Shown piece by piece: positions 21,149 to 32,372 of a stretch of DNA of 64,000 nt. Under the pieces are notes generated by a model, which ran no database searches, had not been told where the DNA came from, and worked only from the letters and a program-made list of their open reading frames with translations. The stretch comes from Prinsepia uniflora (lineage: Eukaryota > Streptophyta > Magnoliopsida > Rosales > Rosaceae): contig CM064867.1 of NCBI GenBank assembly GCA_032719365.1, forward strand, positions 43,115,651-43,179,650, in the 5' to 3' direction. Numbering within the stretch: position 1 is the stretch's first letter; every line of letters begins with the position of its first letter. A program made the translations under genes and the position numbers.

Positions 21149-23875
21149 TGTAACGACCCGTCCCAAATTCCTAGATTAGATTAGTGACTAATCACGATTA
21201 GTGAGGTTAATCCGTGATTAGTTGGGCGAAATCGGACGAACGATGCGAAATGACCGTTTTTCCCCTAGTCGTGGCAAAATGTTGACTTTTCATTCGGACG
21301 GTCAAATGGACTTTGACCGATGACCGTGACATAGTTCGTGACGTCACGAGTTCATAGACAGGTGGCACGTTCAATTCCGACGTTCGAGGAGGAAGTTATG
21401 ACGTTCGGAAGTTTATGGGCATTTTGGTAATTTTAGTTAAAAGGAGCGAAATGTTGACTTTTTGACCGGGATGTCCGATGGCCGAGGGCTGAGGACTATT
21501 ACGTAGATAAGGACGATACGAATCCGTAGACAAGCGGCACGTCGAATTCGGACGTTCGACGGCGAAGTTACGGTTCACGGAAGTTCCAGGGTACTATTTA
21601 TGATGACACGTTTTACGAGGACCATTTGTCTTTAGTGGGGCCAGTTAGTTTTCAGCAACCAATGGATGAGTGACAAGTGTCACCCATCCACTGGCTACCA
21701 TTCCATATACATGCATCCATCAATATAACCGTGCACCCATTTCTCCATGTTTACCCAATTGAACCCGATCCCATTTTTCCCCAAAATCCTTACCCTTGAC
21801 CCTATGATCATGGATGAGAGGCAGAGAGTGAGCTGAGGACAGAGTGGATGATGGTGGCCAGCCAGGACGGCGTCGCCGTGGACGGCGGCCATGGACTCGA
21901 ACCAAACTACCCGGTTAGACCCCATTTCTTCCATTTTTTGATTTATGCTTAAGGGGCTGTATTGGGTGATTGGGAGATGATTAGGGAGTTTCTAGGGACA
22001 TTTTAGGATGGTTTGGAGGGTGGTTCACGGCGGAGGAAGGCTGGAAGGCGGCCGGGAAAAAAGGGACCATGGGGGTGATTTTTATGGATCGATTTAGGAG
22101 GTTTTGATTAGTTTGGTTAATTGGAATAGATTGGAAAGGAGAAAATAGGATTTTTAGGATTGAAATGGGACAAAACGGACGAGATTTGAGGGAGGAACCA
22201 GGCAGGACCGGTCACGCCGGTCCAGGAGAACCAGTGAACCGGCCAGACCCGGTTCGATCGCTGAGGACGATGCACTGTTCACCGGCGCGTGAGCCCACGC
22301 GCAGGGGCCTTTGGTCGGCGTGTGGCAGCGCGTGGTGGGGTTTCTGGGGAAGTTTTCAACATGGGAAATCTTCTATTCGATGTAACGGAGATTTTGGGAC
22401 TGGTCTCGCTTCAATCGAACATCTTTTCGATAGTTTTCGGGGTGTCGGAAGGTTTAGGGTCGGTTTAAAAATAGTTAAAAGTTCGGAAAAAATACGGGGC
22501 TTTAGTAGGAGGTTAATTAAGTAGTTAGTAACCTTCTATTAAAATTTGGATAGATTTGGGAGTCCCGGTGATGGTGATCGGCTCAGGGAGCCGTGTGGCA
22601 CGTAAATCGAGGCGGCAGCTTGGACGGTCTGTGAGTGGACCTTGATTTCTAAACTCTGATGCATGCATAAATGTTTTATATGGTTTATGAATATGATTCT
22701 ATGATCTTGATTTGGATGATTGTGAATTATATGGTTTCACGTATTTCGAGGAAATTTACGTGCTTGCACGTAAATCAAGGTTTTCCAGTTTTACACTGAT
22801 TTTCCATACTTATGGTTTTGGATATGATTTCATGAAATGGTTTTGGATTCGAAAAGGTAAACTCGGGTTCGAAACCCATTTGATTTACGGAATCGGGTCG
22901 GAGGCCCAGTTGGTTTACGATTCGGACTTGAGGTCCAGTTTCTATGTGGATTCGGGCCTAGGGCCCAGTTATGTATTACAAATGCTTTTTATGGTTCATG
23001 ACGGTTTATGGGAACTGGCATGAACCCATGAAAGGATTTTATGGTTCATGACGGCTTATGGGGGCCAGGCATGAATCCTTGAAAGGTTTCAAGAATGATT
23101 TCAAAAGGTTTTTCATATTCCATCCTTTATATATGATTGTCTCCTCCGGGGAGGGTCGTTGGCCTGGGTGGACCCCGGAGTAGTCACGGAGCACTAACTA
23201 AGTGGAGTCGCCCCCCAGTTGGGTTCCTTACTCTCAGGATGGGCATGGTTCGTTACCTCCAGGGAGGGTCATTGATCTACGAACATTGACCTGGGTGGAC
23301 CCTGGAGAGACTTGGGTTTGAGACCCCGGTTAGCACACGTGTAGCTTTATTTTACCGTGACAGGTTCTGGATATGAATATAATGGATAAACGTGATTTAA
23401 ATTGGTTTGAGAAATTATGTTTTATGATGATAAATGGATTTGGACTGAGATTCCACATATGTTTACTATATTATGGTTTTCTGTAAATGGTTTTGGGCAG
23501 GAGCCCGGGTGACTTGTATTTACAGAATTTGGGGCTGAGACCCTAATTATGGATGTTTTAACATATATGATTGGATAAATGGTTTTACTATGCATGCATG
23601 CTTTTTAGTGAAGGGTATAAAGGTCTTTGATGAAATGTTTTTATAAACTCTTTATTTTTGTCCACTCACAGTCTTTCTGTTTTTAATACCCTTCAGGTCG
23701 GATACGATGTGGACTGTAGCAGAGACTGAGATATCACATGCCTCCTCCGGATCCTGGCGTACTCTGATAGCCCGGGAGGGCAAAGGTCGGAAATATCCCT
23801 TGTCTGACAATTCGTGTCAGACGGGAGCAGGGTCATCCCGCTTTAATCCCGGGGGGATTGGGATGGGTCCTGTCA
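21149..23875 (+). mobile_element. T5: solo LTR, 2727 bp
   Basis: TGTAACGACCC to GGGTCCTGTCA, flanked by TSD GATTT (21144-21148 and 23876-23880), with no primer binding site or internal sequence; it is therefore a solo LTR left by recombination. It is closest to the T4 LTR in U3 but has a different middle part. Palindrome 21664-21689; donor CCCG|GTTAGA (GT 21914); exon-like block 22554-22630; TGTGAGTGGAC 22630-22640; GTCCACTCACA 23660-23670; acceptor CTTCAG ending 23696. Confidence 0.92.
21664..21689. promoter_or_regulatory. Conserved LTR palindrome, T5 copy
   Basis: GGATGAGTGACA-AG-TGTCACCCATCC, about 515 bp into the LTR, one arm mismatch. Confidence 0.6.
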
Positions 23876-24844
23876 GATTTGGGTTTGGAATGGTCATTCA
23901 TAATGCTAGCTTACGGAATGATGATTTCGGATTCGAATTTAGACATGATTATGGATATGATATCTGGGTTTGGATCCGCGCTTTCTTACGAAATTGCGAA
24001 TTCGGATTCAGATTTGGAAACGAATAATGGGTCGGAGTTGGATTTGTCTGATGCTGGGTTGGAAAAGTGAACTCCATAATTGAAACGTGATTGACTATAG
24101 CCTAGGTGGTTGTAGGCTGATTGATGGATAGATGTACATACCATGTACGTTGTTCGAGGTGCGATACTGGGCAGACTTGTGGTGCCTGGTGATGTTATAT
24201 AGGTTATACCAGTGGTATGATGGTGAGCGTGTTGGTAGTCGGATTGGTTCTGATACCATCGGATTAGTTGAGGACGTGGACTGGACATTGGATACTGTAC
24301 ATTGGGTCATGGTACTTCTGATGGGTCTAGTTACACACAGGTTGGGTGAATTGTTGGTTAGGTTATACTCAAGTTGAGTAAGTTGGAGGTTAGTGTAACC
24401 ACGGGTAAGTATAGTGTCAGTTTTTGACTGACGACTGTCAAGTGGTGACGGTTTGTCAGAGGTGTCAGCGTGGAACAGTTAGTGAGAATTGATGACTCCC
24501 AATGGGAGCAGACGTCAGGATAGATTGGTGAGTGAGAAAGTGAACCGTCGAGTTGTTGTGTCAACGAAAACGGTAGATTTGACAAGTGGTGTCAATTCGG
24601 AACGTGTGACTACGGTCATTCGACGTGGGCGAGTATAGTCAATATACGTTTGGTTGCAGACATGTTTTGTATTGACTAGTGGGTGTACGAGTGTACACGT
24701 GTCATGAGATCGAATTATTTCCACGAGGTGGTTGTGGAATCAGGATAGTTGGAGTTTCGAGAACGAAACTAAATTAAGGAGGGAAAACGGTTGGACTTTG
24801 GTCGGTTGGAATTTCGAGGACGAAATTAATTAAGGAGAGAAGGT
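23876..24844 (+). mobile_element. T4 internal region, right part
   Basis: Begins with the right TSD of T5 (GATTT, 23876-23880) and runs to the LTR. No protein domain. The 3' end has two copies of the TTCGAG-ACGAAA box plus purine tract: 24753-24787 (ending AAGGAGGGAAAACGG) and 24810-24844 (ending AAGGAGAGAAGGT); only the second abuts the LTR. Confidence 0.75.
24831..24844 (+). other. T4 polypurine tract
   Basis: TAAGGAGAGAAGGT directly before the 3' LTR. A similar tract 45-50 bp upstream may be a duplication. Confidence 0.8.
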
Positions 24845-26548
24845 TGTAACGACCCGTCCCAAATTCCTAGATTAGATTAGTGACAAATCACGATTCGTGA
24901 GGTTAATCCGTGATTAGTTGGGCGAAATCGGACGAACGATGCGAAATGGCCGTTTTGCCCCTAGTCGTGGGTGAAATGTTGACTTTTCATTCGGGCGGTC
25001 AAATGTACTTTGACCGATGACCGTGACGTAGTTCGTGACGTCACGAGTTCATAGACAGGTGGCACGTTCAATTCTGACGTTCGAGGAGGAAGTTATGACG
25101 TTCGGAAGTTTAGGGGCATTTTGGTAATTTTGAGTAAAATGTGTCAAATGTTGACTTTTTGACCAACATGAGGGCCTATTGATTACCTAAGGGTCTGAGT
25201 CGTGGTCGCGACGGGTGTTGTGTGCACGACGATGGACGACGTGATGCTCGCCTCCGGATTGGGATGCGTTCCTTCCGGAGAGGTCACGATGCACGTCCCG
25301 TTGTCGAGCAGCCACTGGAGGCTCGACTTTGGAGTGCTGACGGTTTAGAGGATCGATCGGCGACGTGTGCACCATGGTCCCGAGATGGTCGCGGTAGTGA
25401 TGTCTTCACGGCAACATGCCAGGATTAAGAGCGGTCCTGGATTGATGGTGGCACGGATCGCTATGATCGGAATCGTGACTGACCCTAAGATATCGGGTTC
25501 GATGCCCAGTTGATTCGAGTTCAGGCTCGATGCCCAGTTCATTGGGAAATCGGGCTAGAAGCCCTATTGAGTCTTATATTCGGGCGGAAGGCCCAGTTGA
25601 TTTGTGTCATCGGACGTGAGTTCCGTTATTATGGTTTTCTATACGAGTATGTGTATACCCTCCTTATGAGATTATTGATTGGTCTCCTCCAGCGTCGACC
25701 AGGAGAGTCACGATCCACAGACCAGAGTGGGTATCCCCATAGGAATCCCGTTCCAGGAGTGGAGGTAACTTATGATGTTGTGGTCCCGGACCAGATTCCA
25801 GAGAGATATGTGGACTAGATCTAGAGAGAGAGCTCGGACTAGATCCAGAGATTGAGCCTTCCAGATGGAGAATTTTTCGGAGAAGACTCGAAGTGAGACC
25901 CCGAGTAGTGTGCACACTAGTATAGAGATGACATCGTGACTATATCGGGGATGTGATCCCTAGGGGCTATGTGCCCCGAGCTGGCATCTTCTCCAGAAGT
26001 GCCTACGATGGGTCATATATGTATATATGTATACGTGTGTGTAATTTCACTGAGTTGGCGTCGGGATGTGACCCTCGCGTATTTGGTTTTGGGCTGAGAC
26101 CCTTTTGAGGTGGTTTTGGGACGAGTTCCAACGTGTTTTGAGTTGGGCGGAGGTCCCAGGTATTTGATTGTCGGATTTCGGGCCAAGGCCCAAATGACTT
26201 GATGGTTCATGACGGTTTATGGGAACCGGGCATGAACCCTAGAAATGGGTTTTGAATGCATGCATATGTTTTTAATGAAGGGCATAAAGGTCTTTTTATG
26301 AAAATGTTTTTTTTATATAAAATATTTGTTTTGTCCACTCACAACCTTTGTATTTTGAATGCTCTTCAGATTGATCGCGGATGCGGTTGTAGTAGAGACG
26401 AGACATTTACATTCCTCCTTCGGATCCTGGCGTACTCTGATAGCCCGGTAGGGCAAAGGACGGAAATATCTCTGGTCTGACACTTCGTGTCAGACGGGAG
26501 CAGGCACGTCCCACGCTAATCCCGAGGGATTTGGGACGGGTCCTGTCA
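24845..26548 (+). mobile_element. T4 right (3') LTR with a 1409-bp internal deletion
   Basis: Collinear with the left LTR up to CCAACATG (25163-25170), then continues as AGGGCCTATTG, which in the left LTR follows CATG at 17349-17352. The missing part corresponds to 15944-17352, counting one CATG of the four-base microhomology. The deletion removes U3 block 2, the palindrome, the first donor and the small exon. The hairpin CTGACACTTCGTGTCAG is intact at 26477-26493. Confidence 0.9.
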
Positions 26549-28105
26549 CCAAGTCATACGAGCCCTTGCCCAAATCCATTTACACAAATCCATAACTTAT
26601 GAACTATATGTCAGAACTCAGCCCAAAACCATAGAACATAGAAATACCATTTCTGAAATCGAATTACCATTACATAACTCCAATGAACCATGTTTACCAA
26701 ATATCATATAACCAAATTTGTCATGGTATCCAAAGCAACTCGCATGTTACCCTGGGTCTCAAATCCCACGTCTCCCCAGGGTCCACCCAAGTCAATGTCC
26801 AAAGATCATTGACCCTCCCTGGGGGTTATAATCCATATATTCCTTCCTGAGAGTAAGGTACCCAACGGGGGCGACTCCACTCACTTAGTGCTTCGTGACT
26901 ACTCCGGGGTCCACCTAGGGCAGCGACCCTCCTCGGAGAAGACAATCCATAAGAACAAGGATAGTATATGAAAAACCTTTTCGAAATCATTCTTAAAACC
27001 TTTCAAACCATTGAAAGGATCCATGCTCGGTTCCTATAAACCATCATGAAACCAGAAATCCATGTTTCCAAATCCAAAACCATTTAGGGTCTCCAAACCC
27101 AAAACCACCTTTATAAAGCATAAGTGAGACTCGTACCTGATATCATAACCAATTGGGCCTCAAGCCCGATCGTATAAACCAATTGGGCCTCAAGCCCGAT
27201 TTAGTAAATCAACTGGGACTCAAGCTCGATTTTGTAAACTAACTGGGCCTCCAGACCGATTTTGTAAACCAATTGGGCCTTAAGCCCGATTCCTTATAAA
27301 CCATAAGTGGGAATCCTACGCTGCCACCTCGATTTGCGTGCCATAAGCCTCCTCGGCCTAATCACCGTTACTAGGACTCTCAATCCTATCCAAATCATAC
27401 TAGAGGGTTACTAACTACCTCATTAACCTCTCATTGAAGCCCCGTAATTTTCCCAAATTTTTAACTATTTTAAAACTCGATGCTAAACCTTTGGACACCC
27501 CGAACTATACCGAAAGGATGTCCGATCAACACAAAACCAATCCCACAGTGTTCGTTACATCGATACGATAAAAACACATATTGACAACATCCCCAAAATA
27601 TCCCCAATGTGACCCCACGCTCAGCCGCAAGTGGCTGCGCGTGAAGCCCACGCGCATAGCACTGTTCATCGTTAACCTCCAGCAAACCTAGTCTAAATCG
27701 GTTCACTAGTTCGGTTGAGACGGACTGACCCGGCTGGTTCTCCCAATTCCGGCCACCATTTTCAACGCGGTTTTCACCTACACACTCCCCTCACCCACCT
27801 CTACCGATCTACGAGTTCAAAACCATAAAACATGGTCGAGATCTCACCAGTTCGAAAAGGAACAGTAGCCGACCACCTGCAACTCGTTTCTACCGTCGAC
27901 TTCGGCCGCCCTAGACCTCGATACCGGTCCCATTCTACTTTTCTGAGTCCTAGGAACATGGCCATGTTCCCCAGATCGATCCATAAGCCTTGAAACTCAG
28001 CTTCTGATTTTTGAGCCAAAACTCCACCGTGTCAGGCTACTATCAACAGTATACCGTCGTCCCACCCGTTAGCACCGCCACCCTCGTCTCACATCACTCT
28101 TTCAT
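26549..28105 (-). mobile_element. T3 right LTR, part 2
   Basis: Resumes with CCAAGTCATACG after the T4 insertion, matching 10655 onward. It includes a GGGCCTCAAGCCC array (27130-27300). Around 27315 it jumps from GTGGGAATC to CTACGCTGCCACC; compared with T7 this is a deletion of several hundred bases that removes the AT-rich end of intron 2. The remainder (27320-28105) is the U3-proximal LTR up to the T6 insertion. Open frames at 27470-28289 (-) lie in LTR leader sequence and have no domain. Confidence 0.8.
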
Positions 28106-29949
28106 TGACAGGACCGTCCCCTGAGGAACATTGATAACTGTGCCCGATCCTGTTTTCGTCTGACAAGTTAACTGAAGTTCCCAAATTACCCTCAGTACTT
28201 GCCAAACAAGGGATAGCCGCACATGTGCCCACTGATGCCTCCACCTCTCGATCAGCCTCGATCATCGCGCTACAACCTGGAGTGGACAAAAATAATCAGT
28301 TTATAAAATATGTTACAAAAAGCCATTTCTACCCTCCACGTAAAACCAATGCATGCAATCGAAAATCATTTCATAATCCATTTCATTTCCAATATAAGAA
28401 AACCTTGTACGAAAATCAAAATCATTTTCCTTTTGTCAAACCACGGGCTTAGCCTGAAACCATAAACACGGGGCCTTAGCCCAAAATCATGAGTTAAAAT
28501 CCAAGTACATAACATAACCCAAAATCCATCAAGCCAATAAACCGGGCCATTGCCCAACACATCCGAAAACATTGGGAAGCAACAGTAAATCACGAGTCAA
28601 TCAATCTGCTGGATCTCAAGTGCGCCCAAGTCTTTAAACTCGAAATCATGAGCATAATCAGGCCTTCCCGGGATATCAACGAGTCTTTAAACTCAAAATA
28701 CAATCAATAGGCCTCAGGGGATATCACAATAACCGAGTCTTTAAACTCAAAACATATCAATCAAAAGCCCTCCCCCGTCATCAACATGATCCAGCAATAG
28801 TACCCGGTCTTTAAACCCAAAACCATGTGTAATTCATAACAAATCCAGAATCCATCGTAAGCCACATTCCAAAACCAAATCTGAAATCACATTTTATCGA
28901 AATGGAACTCATGTTCGAATTTCACGTTCAAATCCCAAATCATATCCATCATCCATTTCCAAATCCGTATTCGGAACCGTCATTCCGTAAGCCGGCATCC
29001 GGAATAATCATTTCGAACCCAATTCCGGAAATCCACTTTTATGTTTCCGAAACCCAAAATCTCGTTCATCAAAACTACTGTTATAAACTGGGCATCAAGC
29101 CCGAAATCACCTTTTTCCAAAATCCATTTTTAAATCTTTGAAATCAAATCATATTTCAAATCCCAAATTCAAATCATCAACATACTCGAAATCTCGTAAA
29201 ACTTGAAAATTCGTAATAACCTCGAAATACGTGCTAAAACCGTAAATCATACTCTCAATCCTAATCAAACTTCAACAAAACATGATATGCATAAATCATA
29301 TAAAATCATCCATCAAACCATCATTTGAATATAACATAAACTGTATTCTTGAAATACGTGCAATTACATATTGCATATCGAAATACGTGTAAATACGGAA
29401 ATTGTAATTACTATAGGCATAAGCATAGAAATCATAAATATAAAGAATAGAAAACAATTATGCATGCATTGAAATTTAGAAAACAAAGTCCACTCTCACA
29501 CCGTCTAAACAACTCGCTTCCAAGCTGCACGTTTTTCCATAAATTCCGGAAATCATAATTCCTGTCCAAAATCAATATCGAGGGTCACTAACACTCCAAT
29601 ATACTTCATGTGATTTTCCCCAATTTTTCTGAGATGCAAATACGAATTTTAAATGTATACGAAAACTTCAGACACATAGAACATTATCGAAACGATATCC
29701 GATTTCCACGAAACTAGTGCCAAAATGTCTGTTACATCAAAAGAAGCAAGTTTTATGTTGAACTCACCTCGAGATTCGGTCCTACGCCCCCACGCACCGC
29801 CGTGAGTGGCTGCGCGTGAAGCTCACACCGTGAGTGGCCACTGTGACCGCTCGAACCAAAAGTTAACCGTTCGCCCAAAGTCAGGTGCTAAATCGTCATT
29901 TTCTTCAAATTTTCCAAAATTTCCTTTTTCGAATGTCCGGGTCGTTACA
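28106..29949 (-). mobile_element. T6: solo LTR, 1844 bp, minus orientation
   Basis: TGACAGGACC at 28106 to GGGTCGTTACA ending 29949. Flanks are TTCAT (28101-28105) and CTCAT (29950-29954), a TSD with one mismatch. No internal sequence. It carries GAGTCTTTAAACTC repeats (28620-28830) and CATGCATTG/GTCCACTC (about 29460-29500). The U3 side is much shortened: about 180 bp separate the last recognisable leader sequence from the LTR start, and the palindrome is absent. Confidence 0.8.
28620..28830. repeat. GAGTCTTTAAACTC repeats in T6
   Basis: Four to five copies of GAGTCTTTAAACTC or GGTCTTTAAACCC with spacers shared with the 12370-12620 array (GGCCTTCCCGGGATATCAAC). Confidence 0.65.
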
Positions 29950-30523
29950 CTCATGCTCATTCGCAGTCCATAGGCATTAGGTGAGGTTCGGAGGGGTTGT
30001 GGGAAAACGGGTGTTCGTGTTTTTAGAAGAAAAAGAAGAATAGATGAAGCTGATGCGCGGGGAGAAGAGAGAGAAATGTGAGGAGAAATTAAGTAATAAA
30101 TTTAAATACATTAGATACATTAGATCCACTTTTTAGGGGAAGTCACCAATGGGATGAGTGACACTTGTCACTCATCCATGGGCCCCACCTTCAAATATTT
30201 ACCCAATCAAAATTAATTATTATTTTATTCGAATCCCTAGACATAAATTCCTGATTTCGATCCCGTGACCATAACTTTTCCATTCGACGTCCGATTTTGA
30301 CGTGCCGCCTCTCTACGAACTCATGACGTCCCAATCTATGTCATGGTTATCGGTCCCCGTACGTTTGACTCCCCGAGTCAAAAGTCAACATTTTATCCAA
30401 GACTAAGGGCAAAACGATCATTTTACACCGTCCATCCGATTTCGCTCAACTAATCCCCGATTGATGTCACTAATCCTTCATTAATCACTAATTTAATCCC
30501 AGAGTTCGAGACGGGTCGTTACA
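29950..30523 (-). mobile_element. T3 right LTR, part 3 (U3 start)
   Basis: Continues the LTR after T6 to its terminal GTTACA. Contains the palindrome at 30152-30177, the U3 block with GACGTCC..GTGCCGCC (30285-30345), and in sense orientation a pyrimidine-rich leader downstream of the palindrome (about 30060-30120). Confidence 0.8.
30152..30177. promoter_or_regulatory. Conserved LTR palindrome, T3 copy (perfect)
   Basis: Two perfect 12-base arms, GGATGAGTGACA and TGTCACTCATCC, with a CT spacer; about 350 bp from the LTR start. Confidence 0.65.
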
Positions 30524-31709
30524 AAGTACGCGTCGGGAATTACCCTAGACACTTTCAATGATCTAGACTTGAGACTCCCTATATCTAATTGAGCATTAAG
30601 CACAACATACAAGCGTAACGAAAACCAATATATTGAAACACATGGAAGATTATTGAAATTCATATAAGATATAAAACCATAATTATATTAAAGATCAATC
30701 CAACAAAACGATCATTCAATAACAAAAGACAATTACAAGGTAAAGGGATCGTGTTACACTTTTTATCTTGGGAATTGCCCTAGGGATGCAAAGTGGCTCG
30801 ACACTCCTTGGTGAGACAACCGGGAATGTCGAATTCTTGAAGAGGGAAATTTGGTTAAGCAAAGCTTTGGTACAAAAATGGGCGACCCCATATAAATAAC
30901 CTAAGCCTCTCTATTTATAGGAGAAAATTAACCCTCAAATAAATAGGAGTTCACAGTTTAAATCCTAAAAGGAAAATTAGTAAAATATTAAATTATAGTC
31001 CTAAAGGAAAAAGGTAATAAAAATTCTAATTAAAAAGGTAATCTAAATCCTAAAGAAAGAATAAATACAAAACTTAATTAAAAAGGTAATAAAAATTCCT
31101 AATTTAAAAAGGGAAAAAAAATCCTAATTAAAAAAGACAATTTTCCTTCAAAAGGAAGGAAACTGCTTGCTGGAATTGAACAGGAATCGGATTAGAGAGA
31201 TGCTACTATAATTTGGAAGTTGTTTCGGTAGACGAGCGCTGAAAATGGGAGGAAAATTCGGCGGTCAACGCCTATTCAACGTCACTGGGAAGGTTGAAAA
31301 GGTTTCTTTGTGCGCGTTCGCTGAACGGAGGATAGCAAATTCGGTACACACGCATCAACACCATCTGCAGAAGGTCGGGATGCGCGCGCCGATGCTGGAA
31401 TCATGCTTTCAGGAAGCGCGCACCAAATGAGTTAAGCTTTGATCGGCAGGCGACTGCCGAAGTGGTTTTTGGCCTAATAACATGAGTTCAGTAGCCTCCT
31501 ACTGAAATCCTGAGTGGTTTTTGGTGGCTTCCCTTGTTTCAATCATAACTTCTTCAATATAACTCCGATTGAGGTAATTATTTTGCCTAAATTCTTGTAA
31601 TTCACCGCTCTAACCAATTCTGCACATTTCTCACAAAATATGTTATTTTCTACAATTGTTTGGTATTTAAAAATTAAAAGATAAGCATAAAGGGTATAAA
31701 ATGATCCTT
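30524..31709. other. AT-rich unclassified sequence, right part of the T3 target
   Basis: Begins with the right T3 TSD (AAGTA). No LTR ends, no domain. 30955-31140 is a degenerate tandem repeat of CCTAATTAAAAAGG-type units. 31140-31709 has a more balanced composition with a 61-codon open frame (31245-31430, +) that I do not recognise. It is possibly the rest of an old element that also includes 9936-10281. The last five bases before T7 are TCCTT (31705-31709). Confidence 0.45.
30955..31140. repeat. AT-rich degenerate tandem repeat
   Basis: Repeated AATCCTAAA(G)GAAA and CCTAATTAAAAAGGTAATAA units, about 40-45 bp apart. Confidence 0.55.
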
Positions 31710-32225
31710 TGACATGACCCATCCCAATCTCCCCGGGATTAAAGTGGGATGTGCCATGCTCCCGTCTGACACGAAGTGTCAGAACAGGGATAATACATAC
31801 CTCAGCCCATACGGGGCTCACAAAGCGCGCCAGGAACGGTGGAGGAGTGCAATGTCTCGGTCCATGATACGGCCCACATCCGTGATCAACTTGAAGGGCA
31901 TTAAAACCATTAAGAACTGTGAGTGGACGAAAATCAATAAGTTTATAAAAATAGATTTCATAAAGATAATTATGGCTTTCGCTAAAAAGTATGCATGCAT
32001 CGCAAAATCAGTAATCAAAACAATTACTCAAATGAACCATTAGGGCCTTAGCCCAAAAACCGTAACTCAAAACCAAGTGTGGGAACTCAGCCCAAAATAG
32101 TGGAATACCAAAATTCGTAAATCCAAAACCAAGTGGGCCACTGCCCAAATCCACAACCACAAATCCAAAAATACCGAAATACCATTTCATGAATCCAATA
32201 ATCCATATTTACCACATAACAATCC

Positions 32226-32372
32226 CCGACATCCCAGATGCCTAGCGTCCCAGACGCTCGACATCCCAGATGTCATATCTCACGGTAATAAGCAACGCGT
32301 GCTACTCGGGGTCTCTCCGGTTCAATATCTCTGACATCCAAGATGTCTGACGTCCTAGATGTCTAATGATAA
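32226..32372. repeat. CCCAGACG/CCCAGATG short repeats in the T7 LTR
   Basis: Degenerate 15-17 bp units such as GCGTCCCAGACGCTCGAC and GACATCCCAGATGTC, each a short inverted repeat. The right LTR has the same array at 38760-38912. Confidence 0.6.

Larger units (their letters stand above)
15601..26548 (+). mobile_element. T4: non-autonomous LTR retrotransposon
   Basis: TGTAACGACCCG at 15601 to GGGTCCTGTCA ending 26548, with TSD CCAAG at 15596-15600 and 26549-26553. Left LTR 15601-18737, primer binding site 18741-18752, internal region 18738-24844 (interrupted by T5), polypurine tract 24831-24844, right LTR 24845-26548. The internal region has no gag or pol. In a 180-bp sample the two LTRs differ at about five sites, all transitions, so this is one of the younger insertions. 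The internal region is homologous to those of T3 and T7. Confidence 0.9.
10282..30523 (-). mobile_element. T3: LTR retrotransposon with nested and recombined parts
   Basis: Outer limits are set by TGTCACGACCC at 10282, GGGTCGTTACA ending at 30523, and the matching 5-bp duplication AAGTA at 10277-10281 and 30524-30528. In minus orientation the 5' LTR is on the right (15233-15600, 26549-28105, 29950-30523, split by T4 and T6). The primer binding site is at 15219-15230, the internal region is only 873 bp (14360-15232), and the left side contains a partial LTR (10282-11763) followed by a second, complete LTR (11764-14359). No polyprotein is present; the internal sequence matches parts of T4 and T7. 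Confidence 0.85.

Noticed and set aside
31245..31430. Possible host exon in the AT-rich stretch
   Set aside because: 61 codons only, no domain, no supporting splice context.
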